Source: Cyanodermella asteris
Lineage: Eukaryota; Ascomycota; Lecanoromycetes; Ostropales; Stictidaceae
Assembly: GCA_900618795.1 (NCBI GenBank)
Contig: UYJD01000004.1
Coordinates: 1,446,347-1,510,346, forward strand
Direction of reading: 5' to 3'
Length of the DNA: 64,000 bases
Positions 21,571-32,051 of this stretch are shown here, piece by piece. Positions within the stretch are counted from its first letter, which is position 1. Every line of letters begins with the position of its first letter. The notes below the pieces were generated by a model. The model ran no database searches and was not told where the DNA came from. It was given only the letters and a program-made list of their open reading frames with translations. The position numbers and the translations under genes were made by a program.

Positions 21571-22007
21571 ATGAGTGTATGTGCTCGGGTGGGACCTCTG
21601 CCGCGGGCTATTGCTAATGGAATTCTAGTTCGCACCAAAGAACCCCCGTCCCATGCTCCAAGAGTTGTGCGTGATCTACCATTGAAGCCCGGTTCGAACC
21701 TTTACTGACGCGCAGCAGAATCAACGAGCTGGTCATCGTTCGACTCAAATGGGGGCAGACCGAGTATAAAGGCCGTTTGGTCAGTGTGGACTCGTACATG
21801 AACATACAGTTGAACGAGACGGAGGAATTCGTGGATCGCCAGTCAACAGGTCAGCTCGGTCAAGTTTTGATTCGGTAGGCACAACCAGTTACTGGAGCTG
21901 CCAGCAGTTACACTGACTGCTCTCATAGATGCAACAACGTGCTATGGATCTCGGCTGCTAAAGGGACAGAGAACGGCGCCGCCGGTGATGTAAAGATGGA
22001 GGGCTGA
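21571..22007 (+). CDS. SNRPF: Small nuclear ribonucleoprotein F (SmF), four exons
   Basis: Joined exons 21571-21576, 21629-21666, 21719-21874 and 21929-22007 give 92 residues. The three introns (52, 52 and 54 nt) have donors GTATGT, GTGCGT and GTAGGC and end in AG. Sm motif 1 is [27 protein letters not shown] (in part) and Sm motif 2 is [13 protein letters not shown]; the start [12 protein letters not shown] is diagnostic for SmF. The protein is one of seven Sm subunits forming the ring on U1, U2, U4 and U5 snRNAs. The first exon has just two codons (Met-Ser). The short Gly/Glu tail is usual. A GGTTCGAACC in intron 2 resembles a tRNA B box, but no tRNA can be folded around it. Confidence 0.95.
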
Positions 22008-22211
22008 AGAAGACGGATGATACCCACAAAAGTTACGATCACGACTATCGAGCGAATCCACGACGCGAACTTGTGAGAGTGGCAAGCTATCCAACATGCG
22101 GGACGTGTGGATCATGCCCGCACAACCTTGCAGCGGCTCAGCACGGGAGCGAGGCTTCTTCTCTACGAGCATGTCCGCGAACCTGAGAGATCAAAGGCTT
22201 ACATTCGGAAG

Positions 22212-25200
22212 CTATTCGAGCTCCTCAATACCTGGCTTCGGTCTATCCATAGCCACAGGATTAACAGCAAGCCCTCGCAATTGGCCTCCAAGATCAAATT
22301 TGATGTCTTCTCCTCGGAGTCGTCGCTCCAATGCGTCCTTCCGATCCTCTTCGATTGCCTTTTTAACAGCCACCGCGTGACCGCGAGCGATGTCGTCCTG
22401 CTCATTGACTATCTCTTCTTCTAGGCAAGACATCGCATCTTCCAGCAATGCCGTGTTCATAGACCAACCCGCAGACTGCAGAGAAGTCGAGGATTCGGCC
22501 TGATCGATGAGCGCCTTGAGGCAAAGAATGGCGGATCTTCTCAAAAGAGCTTCTCTCTCGGTTTGTTCAAACCGCAAGATGCTGATCACCAGTCCGAAAA
22601 CGTCCTCGATGCTAGACTGTTGCAAAACGGCAAAGCCATGCTCAATAACCGTCTTTGCAATAGATAGTGCTGACGTTCTGACACGGATATCTTCTTCTTG
22701 TCCCGACCCTGCCCATTTTTCCAGGAGCTTGGCCGCCGCTTCGTCAGCCGGTGTGACATTATCTCGATCATCATCTGTAGCTTCTAGAACCGATACGCCT
22801 CCTGGTCTTGTTGCCGCCCTCGATTTCCTCTCCAGCTGTCTTGCTTCCTTGGCGCGACGATCTGCTTCTTTTACTCGCTCAGGACGACGACCACCGACCA
22901 GAACGGCGCTGTTTAGGACTTTGACTGACGTGGCCGCGTCTAGCCGCTCTCCGACGTTTGCAACGATTTGTTGGATACTCTCCGCGAGCTTGAGACGAAG
23001 GTCGAGGACCGACTCTTCATTGGCGTCCACAAAGTATTGTATGAGCTGACTGAGGGTTGCGAAAGGTCGGAACTCTCCCAATAAGACTAGACTTCGAAGT
23101 GCGGCTATGTGAACATACTCATCGTTTTCCTTGAGCACTGCCACAAGCACAAGAACAGTTGGAGGGACCGAGATCACACGTGAGGACTTTGCTATCATGC
23201 TGTTGAGCTCAGCCAGCCCCTCAGCTCGTACGGGAGGCTCGGGCGCCGCAATCTTGTCGAGAGCCGTTCGGTGTAGCGATGCGTCATCTTCCATTTCTGG
23301 TTCCCGTCTAGCCTTTTTGCGTGCAGCTGTGGGCTTGATACCCATTACTCTGCAAAGTTGACTGAGCAGCTGTCGAGCCGGAGAAATGATATCTGCTGGT
23401 AGGTCTGCTCGTTGCGAGAACTGCTCGAGAACTGCCTTCAATGAAAGGCACACATCACTTCGTGTGGAGGTCATAAACTGTTGTTCATCCATCAAGAGCA
23501 TCGACAGCAGGCCGAGCGATATTCCAACCATACTTAGGGCATCATCCGAAACGGCGAGCGACCCATCGAGCTGTTTCGCGATACCTGCCAAAGACTCCAG
23601 TCCAACAATGTGCTTGGCTCGGGGTTTGTGCTCGTTCAGGAATGCTGCTATCATCTCGGTGACGAGCGGCACGAAATGTTGTGGCGCAGAGACCAATTTT
23701 TGTTGGCACTTGTCCAACAGAGACTGAAGAAATTTGAGATAAACGAAAGATGTGTGAGGAAAATCATCCTGATGTTGCCTGAGGACCGAGTTGGCGGATT
23801 GGTCTGTCTGTGAATTGATCCATCTACGAACAACGTCGACACACAGCTCGCCCAAGACCGTCGGGTCCATATTCTGGATCATGTCAACAAGAATGTCAAG
23901 TCGCAACGACAATTCACCCATTTTGCTCAGACTGTCAGTCTGTGAATCCACTATTTCTGCCCTCGGCAATGGAAGAGCCAGCGAACGCTCGCCTCTCGTC
24001 CAGCTGATTCGACAGGATCGTGGTCCATCACGGTCAACGTTTTCCAGTAGCTTGAGAACGGCTTGATGGCCAGCCTCTTGGAGATAACTCTTCATGGTCT
24101 TGATAGCAGAAGCCATAGCAAGGCTCTGCTGGCCGGGTGGACCACAGGCAAGGACCCAAACGGTCGGGACGACCCTGCTGCACAGCCGCTTAAGGAGACC
24201 TGGGTTCGGATGAAGGGTCACTAGACGCGCCAGACGATTCATAGCCTGCATCAGGCCATTGGACATCGTTTCAGACTGCGTTGTCGCCTTCGACAGAGAT
24301 TCAATCGTCTCACAGGTCAATGGCGCTAAGACCGGCTCTGCCATATATCTCCAACCGGAGGTGCCAGGCGAACCGATCTGGCGGCGACTGAGGACTGCTC
24401 CAATAGCAAATGAACCAAGTTTTTGATCATCTGCATCGTTACTGTCTAGGTATGGAAAAAGCTGACTTGCCATGTTGCGAAACCAGTCGTCAGCAGTGAC
24501 TGATGTTGGGATGCTATAGACTATTTTAGCTAGACGCTCGAGCAACTCGTGGGAGAGTAGTGGTCCACGAGAACTGCCCTCTGGACCGGAACGTGACGAA
24601 GTTGCAGCCTGGGCTGTGGTCAAAAACAAAAGGGTTTCTCGTATGCCATTTTCGCGCATCGGCAGCCTTGCGAGCGTAGTTGACACCACAACCTTCATCC
24701 AGACCGGTGCTGCAGGGTGAAGCAACATTGTTAAACTCGGATAGAGATAGCTGAGGGGTATCCTGAAATGAGTTAGCCCAGCCTCTTCCTATCGCCAAAT
24801 ATCATGGACCTTTGAACTAATTCACCAAGCTCATTTCGCATAGTAGCGTCACTGCCCTCAGGAACGGACGCGTACTGGAACAGGATAGCAAGCAGATCGA
24901 CAATATTCCTTTCGAAGACAGGCTCTGACAATTTAGCATTCTTAGTACACGTAAGAAGCAGGTCGATGGTCCTGCGTATTTTCGCGTCACAAGGATGTGC
25001 TGCTCGGGCTCGTTCGACAGAGATATTGTACTTGTTCAGGGAAGATCGCATTCGGTTTTGTATTGGTACACCGGCTCCAGGGACAAAGTATGGGTAGATG
25101 CCCTCGACCGATATCACGTCTAAGAGTGAGTCGATAACACGGCGACTGTCCGACGTCTGCAAGATATGTTCGATTTCATCCCTCTTGGCTGTAGGACGAA

Positions 25201-25414
25201 AGACTTCCGAGCAGATGGCCTGCAAGAGACCTACAGCACGATCAGATGCAACACTGCTAGGGTCGTCGCTCAAAACATCGACCTCGTCACTTCTTCCAAG
25301 GAGAGCTTGTGCAAGTGATACTGGGCCTGTGGTATCACTTTGATGCGAACCAGTAGGGTTGAGAATGGGTTCCAAGAACTTTGCGGCATCTTGAATTTCC
25401 TGTTCCGCCAACAT
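22212..25414 (-). CDS. Rtp1/TANGO6-like RNA polymerase II assembly/transport factor, two exons
   Basis: Joined exons 25414-24810 and 24762-22212 give 1051 residues of helical, HEAT-like repeats. The 47-nt intron has an unusual donor (GTCCAT) but ends TTTCAG and keeps the frame, joining ELVQR to IPLSYLYP. The C-terminal third carries the blocks I associate with Rtp1/TANGO6: VRAEGLAELNSMI, then VLKENDEYVHIAALRSLVLLG, LRLKLAESIQQIVANVGERL, and a last domain with VFGLVISILRFEQTEREALL and RRSAILCLKALI. Yeast Rtp1 (about 980 residues) helps nuclear import of RNA polymerase II. A Lys/Arg patch (AARKKARREPEMEDD) in the middle could be a nuclear signal. An upstream extra exon is possible, since the first ATG here opens directly in helix. 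Convergent with SmF, 204 bp between stops. Confidence 0.78.
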
Positions 25415-28050
25415 GATGGCGATCGGATCACGCACAACACCTGTAATTACAGAAACAAAAAGCGCGGCCTATGACACGCATCGGACGACGGGGAAACGCC
25501 GGGACGTCTTGAGACTGGCTTGCCAAAGCCGAGAGTGTGAAGTGAATTGCCTGAGCGGCGAGTTCACTTCACGTGACGTCGCGTTTCGACGCGCGCCGCT
25601 TGGCCTTCGAAACTCGGAAGAGCAGCTTCTCCCGCTTGCTTCCTCTATCCGATCACTTCAACTGCAACGCAAGCACGGGAACATGTCTGATCTTGACTGT
25701 ACATTACAGCTAATCTCTCAAATCTGTTCCTCGATCTCGCCAACACTTTGGATGCTCACACTGTCTCACACAGATCTGGCCTCTCTTCGACACAAACCCA
25801 TGCAAGTCCCCCTCCACGCAGTTCTCGCCTTGTCTCCATCTTCCTACGGCTCTACTGGGACGGAGGAAATGCACTCTAAGTGGTGTCCTCCACACGTTAT
25901 GGCTTTGTTCGTCGTACGAACGGACCCCAACTCCGTCTAGTGCTCGTGGCATGTACATCACAGGGTAACTGCGTCTTCATGTTCGTACGATGGGCGTCTG
26001 CTCTCGGAACCCGCTCACGCGGCGTTCAGAGGCAGGAGTCAGTGTGGGGGAATGGAGCAGCGGAACTTAACCCTAAGTATCTGTGTTGGTTAAACGGCGA
26101 TACCTCGTCGTTGTGAAGCCTCATGAAACCTCAGCGAAAGCGAAGGGGGAGCCACAGTTTCTCTTGCTCGACCTTGTTCTGGCCACCTCCCAGTGGGGTA
26201 GCCATCTTGGAACAGCGATTGACAATTGTTTTCTCTGGTGCTCCGAATGGAGCAGAAACGGATTGTGCTGTTGATGTGAGTTCGCGTAGAGCTTTGTCAT
26301 GGCCTTTCCACCAGCGCCGGCTCTGGTCATTATGGAATGTTGAGTTACGGGCATAAAGTGTTCGCGACACGAAGTCGAATCTGGGCACCCGAGACGCGAG
26401 TCATGAGCCACTGGACCCACGCCTGACAAACAGACTGGACTGATGCGACATCTACATGCAATTGAGGCTTCACCCGCCAGAAAGATAACCGACCGCCTTG
26501 CAAGCTTCAATAGCTTCACAGGTTGGGCGTCCAGCGGAGTCTCTTGTTCCAAGCGAATGCATCAACCGGTCCGATTTGGCGCCATTTTCACGCTCCGGAA
26601 GACCCAACTCACCAGCCTTGTGCTGGAAAGGGGATTTGCTCTCGGCTCTGTCGACGAACACGCTCGAATCACACCAGCGTCACGGTAAGAACCACCGACG
26701 TTGTCTGCCACCTTAAAGCAGATCCATGACTGATTCATGTCAATTCCGAGAACGACACCGTCGGTCTGGAAGCGCCGGCAACTACGTGTTCAGATAAGCT
26801 CTTACGGGCTGATCTGATCCGACTCTCTTTACGGCGGCTTTCCTGGATGTCATTTGTCCGCAGCAGCCTCCTCGGTGCTTACAGAGGAAGGAAACGAAGA
26901 CTGTCCCTGAGGGTATTGCAGACTCCAAACAGAGAGATGTGCCCATCTTGGGTCCCTGCCTTGATTATGCTGTACGACATGTGTGGCCGCCAAAGTGTGA
27001 GATGGCCGACCAGAGGAGGTGTGCAGCTTCATGAACAGGATGAAAGATCATGACACGAGGCTCTCGCGAACTACGTTGCGGCAGTGGCATGGATACAAAG
27101 CGTGGTGCATTTTGATATCGTGCACGGCTCATAATATGTGGGCTGGAACGTTCTTGGTGGTCATTTCGATTCGGCACGCTCAGAATTTTGGACCGGAGCT
27201 CGAGCTGGCGATCAAACCACGCTACTTACCCAGCAGGGCCGTTTCATGGATCGGATCGAGTCTTCCAGGGATCATGAATCTTGTGCGGTGCGATGCATTC
27301 TCAGGAGCAGCAGGCCATTTACTGGGACCTCTCTAGCGTGAGGATCAAAGCTCCGTGCTTGTCTAGTACTTGCTTTGCCTGAGATTGCATTTCCCGCTGA
27401 GTATCCTGCGATCTGAGTGGCGAGGTCTTGGTCTGGAAAGGGGCTTCTACGCTTGTAGCTACGAGATCAACGGTGATGAAGGCTCTCCGACAAATAACGA
27501 GGTACGGGCACGTATCGACACGGCCGCCTCGAAAATACCTGCACCATATTTGAGACGTCGATGGACAGATAGCCACAAAAGTCATCAGGCCAGAAATGGT
27601 CGCCAGTTTTTGACACCCCCCTTTTTCCTAGATAAGTTTCGTCCCCATGATTGACCTGGCCCAGGACTGACTGCAGACAGCGTTCCCTTGTACATCCTCT
27701 CAGAGATCTCAAATGTGGAAGCAGTCCAAACTAGCAGCGAACAAGCTAGGGGACAGATGAATAAGCCCACGATGAAGGGCGCAAGTGGCATGGGTCCCAG
27801 ATCTTGTCACAATAAGGTTTTGAGCGGCTATCGATTTCTGACCGGCTGTGGCGTGGTGGCAGCTCAATTACAAATACCGCCGCGAGCCACTCGTGATGTT
27901 TGATCCTGATGCTTGGTAAATTTTGTTCGCAATGAGCTGAACAAGGCTCAATTCGCTCGCCGCAGTAGTGTGTCGACTAGCAAAATCTCAATGGAATATG
28001 TACACTGAAGCTAGTTGTTTGCAAAGCCATCCAGATACTTCGCCTCAAGA
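25415..28050. other. 2.6-kb stretch with no recognisable gene
   Basis: The region lies upstream of the Rtp1-like gene and downstream of the F-box-like gene. The only long frame is plus-strand 25413-25940, where an internal ATG at 25683 begins MSDLDCTLQLISQICSSISP. An alternative frame over the same bases reads LSNLFLDLANTLDAHTVSHR and LVSIFLRLYWDGGNAL, which looks more coding-like, but I could not build a clean exon model. The rest shows short frames only. Confidence 0.4.
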
Positions 28051-28890
28051 TCATGTTCTCGGTAGCCCAGCCGCGACGGCAGCCCTCACCAAGGTCTCTA
28101 ATCTCGCCATATTCCTCGCTTCTAACCCATAGCAGAAGAACCTCGCGAGGCTCGGCATGAGCCCGTACCAAGCGCAACCTCCTTGAGCCACTTCCTTCTC
28201 CCCCTCTTCCGCATGCTCAAATCTCCAAGAACAATACGTCTCCGCAAGCAAGATGTACTCGATGCTGCCCACCTCATAATCCAGATCCAAGCCCCTGTTT
28301 TCGACCTCGGTCAACATCTTCGTAATCGCCGAAAAATGCAGCTTGCCCTCGGGGACCTTCAAAGACTGGCCCAACGCCATCAACTCCGCAACATCCACTT
28401 TTCCCAGCACGATATCCTCCTCGAGATCGTGAATGTCGAAGAAGCGGAAATCGACGGTCAGTCTGTGCAGGCCGTGTAGACCCGCGTACAGATTCTCCAG
28501 CTGCTCTCTCAAGATGCCCACGGGTCCGCCCGCCACGTCCCGGGGCTTCCACAGGATCGTGAGCGAGCAGTGCCTGATGCGCGACTTGATTACGGGCGTG
28601 AGTCGGCGGAGGAGGTTGCCGAAGAGATCCGTGTTGGACTCGAAGGTTCGGATGATTGATTTCAGCGTTGCCGTGCGGAAGAACCAGTCCGTGTATTCTG
28701 CGTAGACGCCGCGACTCACCAGGCAAAGGTTGCGGCTGAATTTTCGGTCGAGCCAGCCAGGAGGCAGCTCACCCCAGAACTCGGGATCGGGGACATCTTG
28801 GTAGACTTTGCCGTCGGGTTTGAGGTTGGCGAGTTGGCTGTAGATTTCGAATCGGATCTCTGGAGGCAAGGTCAACAGAGTTGGAGGCAT
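28051..28890 (-). CDS. F-box/2EXR-like protein
   Basis: A 279-residue single-exon protein. It opens with LLTLPPEIRFEIYSQL, the signature of fungal F-box-like and 2EXR N-terminal motifs that bind Skp1 in SCF ubiquitin ligases. NLCLVSRGVYAEYTDWFFR then follows, the usual continuation where family members read 'LLLVSRQIYAEA'. The remainder (LRRLTPVIKSRIRHCSLTI, LHGLHRLTVDFRFFD) is Leu-rich alternating strand/helix typical for these lineage-expanded proteins. The substrate is unknown, and such genes diverge fast. The ATG chosen places the motif at residues 4-20, as in relatives. Confidence 0.75.
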   Translation of the reverse strand: MPPTLLTLPPEIRFEIYSQLANLKPDGKVYQDVPDPEFWGELPPGWLDRKFSRNLCLVSRGVYAEYTDWFFRTATLKSIIRTFESNTDLFGNLLRRLTPVIKSRIRHCSLTILWKPRDVAGGPVGILREQLENLYAGLHGLHRLTVDFRFFDIHDLEEDIVLGKVDVAELMALGQSLKVPEGKLHFSAITKMLTEVENRGLDLDYEVGSIEYILLAETYCSWRFEHAEEGEKEVAQGGCAWYGLMPSLARFFCYGLEARNMARLETLVRAAVAAGLPRT

Positions 28891-29471
28891 GTCTAGGGCT
28901 GGTCGGCGATGGTCTCGTCAATTTGGTCTCAAAAGAACTGCTATGCACGTAGCTGAGCTGGAGTGTTGCGAGGAACGCTTCAACTTGAAGTTGTCTACAG
29001 TGCTGGGTGGCTTTTAAGTTTGGTGGCGGACTGAGGCCAACCTCAGTATCCTTACTGGAAGCCTTCTCGTCAAGCTTGAGGGGTGACAGATGTCCGCTTC
29101 ATTCGATGAGTGAACGATCAAAGAGTATCACACCGCCAACAGCATCCTCTACAATGGGAACAACACGTACGCCTCTCGGGAGGAACAAGGAGTTCGTAAC
29201 ACTGCCGTTCACCGGTGCAAAGAGACGCCTCGGCAACTTTTGGATTCGAAACTACTCAAAGATCGTGACCTGCAAATGCATTCCAACTTGGAATCGACAC
29301 CATGAGACACGTCACTCCGAACTAATTATACTACTTAGCTACCAGAGCGCCAGTTTAGGAGACGAAGTGCATCACCCGTCGCCAAGTCGCCGAACCCCAG
29401 AAAAAGAACTACTATCCACCAGTCGCAAGCAAGACCACTTGAATCGCCCTCTTGAGTCGGTTTTCTGAATA
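28891..29471. other. Intergenic, no supported gene
   Basis: A plus-strand frame of about 150 codons (29007-29468) lacks an ATG at its start and shows no motif. I treat it as chance. Confidence 0.5.
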
Positions 29472-30934
29472 TTAGAACATCGGAAGCTCGTCATCACCGC
29501 AGTCGCCATCCCACTCGTAGATCCTGAGGAAGACTGGCTGGCAGTAGCCCGCGATCGGATTGGCGTAGACATTCTCGAATGTACCGGTCGAGCAAGAGTC
29601 CCAAGTAATATTGTTGCCAAGGCCTAGGATACCATCCTTGACGAAAAATCCCGAGTCCGTGATTGTGCCCGCCTGTGGAGGATTGTCAAATTGGAACTGC
29701 TGGTTGGAGGCGATGTATCCTGTGCGGCCCTCTTGATCAAGCAACTTGCCATTCACTAATGTCATCTTGAACCAGCCAGGTGGGAAACAAATGCGCTCAG
29801 GTTCCTTCCAGGATTCAGGGGGGTTAATGTTGGTGCTGACTACTTGAAGCATAGCCATCCCGAAACCACTGGGGTACGTTGTTACCGCGCCTTCCGGAGG
29901 ACCATCATCCGTTTCCACGATCTCGTCTTGGCGCTTTGTCCCCTGGAGAGCATTCGATCCTCCCGAGAACTGGCAAAAGAGCTTTGCCGCCACGCTACAG
30001 CCTGAATATGCGTTACAGTCGCAAACATTCTCCTTTTCAGCAGACGAGAAGCACCATACCCCAGTGGGTTCCCTGCAATCTTTGTCCACGCAGACACAAT
30101 CCGGCGAGCCGCTGTAAGTTGTGCGTTTCGAGAGTGCGTCGATGTCAGTTGCGCTGGTGGCACACAGACTTTTGTCTGCCGACCACTGTCCGTCGTTGGA
30201 CACCGTAGCCAAGCACCATTGCTCATTTGCGTCAACTTTGGCACCAAAATGACGAGTATTCACAAGATGAGCATTGTCTGAGCAAACCGTTGAGTCGGTC
30301 TTGCAATGGCCGTGTTCGTCCACAGCACAGATGCAAAGCGGCTGATGAGGAACCGTGTCTCCCTCGGAGATGCAGTGTTCGGTCTCGCCAATGCAAGTCC
30401 CATTACCATGAGTGGCGCACGCGCAGAATGGCTCGGTTGCTCGTTTATCCATGAAGCTGGAAATTGCTACAGCACGCTGAGTGTTATTTTCGCCCCTGCT
30501 GATACACATCGCAGGCTTGTCGGGCAGGCATTGCAGGCTTTTCGACTGACAAAAGCAAGATGTGCCCAAGGAGACTCGCGGGAGCAGGGCACCGTCTTCT
30601 TCGTCTGTAGTAGTGCAATCCGGATCAGAAGGAGGGCACAAGTCTGGGGGATCTTGTAGAACGAGGGCAAGAGAGCGACCTTGGAGCAGCGTTAGCGCAT
30701 GGCTATAGGGGTTCGAAGTGAAGCCTTGCCTCTATTGGAACCTCGTGGCGTCGGTTGAAGCGCGGTGGTATCCACTATGGGAGAGCCAGATTTGTCCTGA
30801 CGTACAGCAATCGGACCGGGACCGTACTGGGATTTGGCAAATGGAGTGATGGCGGGTATCTGTTTTTCAATGGAGAGAGGCGATGATAGAACACCAGTGG
30901 CCATGAGGCCGACGAGGGCGGTAGGAAAATGCAT
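29472..30934 (-). CDS. Secreted cysteine-repeat protein with PIR-like C-terminal domain, two exons
   Basis: Joined exons 30934-30742 and 30679-29472 give 466 residues. Residues 1-21 are a signal peptide (MHFPTALVGLMATGVLSS). Residues about 79-305 hold six Cys-rich modules, most with a C-x-C pair (106/108, 150/152, 180/182, 259/261, 284/286); the fourth module has lost its pair. Dibasic Lys-Arg sites at 143-144, 249-250 and 313-314 separate groups of modules, as Kex2-type processing would. Residues about 360-451 match the C-terminal domain of PIR wall proteins: CFPPGWFKMTLVNGKLLDQ, GRTGYIASNQQFQFD, PPQAGTI, and GTFENVYANPIAGYCQPV. The 62-nt intron has a weak donor (GTTCCA) but a GCTAACGC branch site, CCAAG end and consistent phase. 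I expect a wall or extracellular location. The PIR Gln-repeat used for alkali-labile linkage is not evident. Confidence 0.75.
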
Positions 30935-32051
30935 TTTGAAGAGTCGTGAGTAAGAGTGAGAGGGAACTGTGACGGCGAACGCCCTAAAGTAAGGTTCAGC
31001 CGAACGGAAGGGTGGTATGAGAAAGCGAGCGAGAGAACTTCTTCCAAAAAACGAGAGACAACAGTAGCGATGCCAGGACAAGGTGTGCCGCAAAGCTGGT
31101 TGGGAATGGTGGACGGAAGGGAGACGAAGCGAAATGGCACGAAGCCAAGTTTTATACAGGAAAGGATGGAACATGGCAAGAGCGCGCCCACCATAGAAAA
31201 ATCATTTGGGCAATAAAGAAGACGAGCACTTGCACGGTCTATCAGAGTCCAAGCCGATATGTTAGGTGCGGTCGACATCTGGCACTAACGCGCATCCCTT
31301 CTGCACAAGATTGCGAATTCACGTGCCTTCGCACGAAGACAGGAGCTCGAAAGAGACTGCTAAATCGGGTGGTGATGAAAGTGGACGAGATGCTGTCAAG
31401 GAAGGAGATGCTGAAGCTGCATGAAAGAAAGCAGGTTTGGATGAGCAGGGCCAAACCTTGAGGCGGATTGCAACAATCATGTGCAGTCACAACCCATACC
31501 TACCTCCATGATCCAACTCAAAGTCACGCAAAGCAGCAGCTCCACTCAGGCCTCCGTACAAGATCCTCTTGCAATGACACTTCCATCTGAGCCTTGGAGG
31601 GAAGCTCGATCGCGGAGGCGTGACTGTTGTCCGCGTCAATGTTGCGTCTCCGGCACCTTCTGAAACGTTCGGAAAGGCCGTAACATTGGCGGCTCTTCGA
31701 TTGAGGCTTCTCGGCCGTTCCTCCCAAGCACACAACCCAATGTTACGAGTCAGCAAAACGCGGCCATTCGGATCATTCGAGGATGCCTGCCTCGTTCAGC
31801 GCGCACGGTAGGGCTAAGATGACCTCATGCTCAATATGCTCTTTAGCAGGAATGCCTTAGCATACTTGTCTTGCTCAACACACCAAAGTCAACCGAGCGC
31901 GACTCATGTGGAGTCGATGAGTACAGCGAAACAAACTCCTCCCCAACCTCACTCCGTAGCTTTTGCTAGTCCTCACGCTGCTCCAGAATGACTCACGGTA
32001 ACGCTCAAAGCCCAATGATCAGCAAACTCCGTCGAACCTCCTAATCAAGGA
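30935..32051. other. Intergenic, no supported gene
   Basis: The first 300 bases, read on the minus strand, are pyrimidine-rich and suit the leader of the PIR-like gene. Beyond that only short overlapping frames occur. Confidence 0.5.

Noticed and set aside
21680-21700. tRNA B-box-like GGTTCGAACC
   Set aside because: It is inside SmF intron 2, and no A box or acceptor stem can be formed around it.
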